This document shows, in pieces, positions 6,366 through 6,968 of a DNA stretch of 6,968 nucleotides. The notes beneath the pieces are model-generated. The model saw nothing but the letters and a program-made list of their open reading frames with translations. It did not search any database and was not told where the DNA came from. The first letter of the stretch is position 1, and every line of letters starts with the position of its first letter. The DNA lies in contig JALWJW010000072.1 of the NCBI GenBank assembly GCA_026996935.1, positions 1 through 6,968 of the forward strand, given 5' to 3'. The translations under genes and the position numbers were made by a program. Origin of the DNA: Hyphomicrobiales bacterium. GTDB lineage: Bacteria > Pseudomonadota > Alphaproteobacteria > Rhizobiales > Aestuariivirgaceae.

Positions 6366-6400
6366 ATGACACTTTGTACCGGACACATGGGTAACACTTT
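6357..6400 (+). repeat. Two spaced direct repeats in the IS left end
   Basis: GAGACATAGATGACACTTT (6357-6375) and GACACATGGGTAACACTTT (6382-6400) match at 15 of 19 positions with a period of 25 bases. Both end in the identical ACACTTT. Repeats of this kind inside an IS end are candidate transposase-binding sites. They lie between the presumed tip of the element and the transposase Shine-Dalgarno. Confidence 0.6.
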
Positions 6401-6424
6401 TCCTTTTTGAAGGGGAACGTGTTG

Positions 6425-6968
6425 ATGCCGTGGAAAGAGAGTTCGGTTATGGAAGAACGTTTGAGATTTGTTGCCCGATTGCTGGATGGCGAGGGTATGA
6501 GCCGGGTGTGCCGCGAGTTCGGCATTTCGCGCAAGACTGGCTACAAGATATACAACCGCTACAAGGAACAGGGCCTGGAAGCGCTATGCGATCGATCCCG
6601 CCGTCCGGTGCGATATGCCAATCAGCTACCGTTTCAGATCGAGCAAATGATTGTGCGGTTAAAGAAGGCAATCCACAGCAGAACGGTCGTCATGAACGTA
6701 TGCATTTGACCCTGAAGAAAGAAACCACCCGACCACCGGGCATGAACGTATTGCAACAGCAGGCTTGTTTCGATGAATTTATCCATGAATTCAACACTGA
6801 ACGACCGCATGAGGCGCTTGATATGAAGGTGCCAAACGAGGTCTATATACCATCAGTCAAACCATACAAAGGCTTGCCAGAGGTGGAATATCCCTTCCAT
6901 GACCGTGACATTCTGGTCACATCATGCGGACGCATCTGTATGCACCGAAAAAAGATAAACATATCAAC
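6425..6968 (+). pseudogene. IS481-family transposase, internally deleted and frameshifted
   Basis: The N-terminal part starts at ATG 6425, with AGGGG (6411-6415) nine bases upstream, and reads MPWKESSVMEERLRF onward. It has the helix-turn-helix around SRVCREFGISRKTGYKIYNR (residues 26-45) and DRSRRP (57-61 region), typical of IS481 transposases. At about 6662-6667 (RLKK) the text jumps to a late part of the protein in another frame. From 6664 the frame reads EGNPQQNGRHERMHLTLKK, then PPGMNVLQQQ, FNTERPHEAL, YPFHDRDILVTSCGR and HRKKINIS to the window edge with no stop. NGRHER includes the third catalytic residue (Glu) of the DDE triad. The middle part with both aspartates is missing, roughly 160-170 residues judging by my memory of full-length relatives. 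The original frame ends at TGA 6707-6709, giving a dead product of 94 residues. The gene cannot make an active transposase. Confidence 0.85.

Larger units (their letters stand above)
6346..6968 (+). mobile_element. Defective IS481-type insertion sequence (left end and transposase remnant, runs off the window)
   Basis: The region from about 6346 holds a non-coding IS end with a spaced direct repeat, followed by a broken IS481-like transposase gene. The left boundary is estimated: from memory, related elements carry sequence like CCTGAGACAT near the tip, which here is at 6354-6363. The exact tip, target duplication and right end cannot be seen because the element continues past 6968. The base composition is more G/C-rich than the A/T-rich spacer before it, which agrees with separate origin. 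Confidence 0.7.

Noticed and set aside
6447..6671. Reverse-strand frame across the transposase N-terminus
   Set aside because: The + strand reading has a clear IS481 helix-turn-helix and ribosome site; the reverse frame is a shadow.
6691..6751. 11-base exact direct repeat CATGAACGTAT at 6691-6701 and 6741-6751
   Set aside because: The two copies encode HERM and part of GMNVL in different codon phases, and both peptide segments are expected parts of the transposase family, so the repeat is probably coincidental.

Overview
The window looks like chromosomal DNA from a moderately low-GC alphaproteobacterium, probably marine or otherwise aquatic. That placement is inferred from how closely the proteins resemble alphaproteobacterial families I remember, above all the Tat-exported solute-binding protein and the LivG variant. 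No rRNA or tRNA gene or other direct marker is present. All genes recognised lie on the + strand.

Layout. Bases 1-606 hold the C-terminal part of a SLAC1/TehA-type anion channel whose start lies outside the window. After a 266-base gap comes a complete five-gene ABC importer of the branched-chain amino acid (Liv/HAAT) type: a Tat-exported solute-binding protein (873-2222), two permeases LivH-like (2344-3369) and LivM-like (3374-4564), and two ATPases LivG-like (4576-5337) and LivF-like (5334-6089). The last four genes are packed with gaps of at most 11 bases or with an ATGA overlap. A perfect 12-bp stem-loop sits in the only sizeable gap of the operon, between the binding-protein gene and livH. 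A good intrinsic terminator follows livF at 6173-6200.

Bases 6201-6345 contain two inverted repeats and then a strong Shine-Dalgarno sequence with an ATG at 6324. That reading frame stops after 13 codons, where it runs into the left end of an IS481-type insertion sequence, so it is probably the start of a gene broken by the insertion. The IS is itself defective. Its transposase has the N-terminal helix-turn-helix part and the C-terminal end of the DDE domain, but the middle, including the first two catalytic aspartates, has been deleted out of frame. The IS continues past the window's right edge.

How the genes work together. The binding protein would capture a solute in the periplasm and deliver it to the LivH-LivM membrane channel, with LivG-LivF supplying ATP hydrolysis. 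The substrate cannot be assigned: the protein family resembles amino-acid or amide binders, but no substrate-specific marker or metabolic gene is nearby. The anion channel is probably a separate unit. I found no convincing undescribed multi-gene system. The points worth a second look are the IS-interrupted gene start, the structure of the IS remnant, the intra-operon stem-loop and the unassigned Tat-dependent transporter subfamily.
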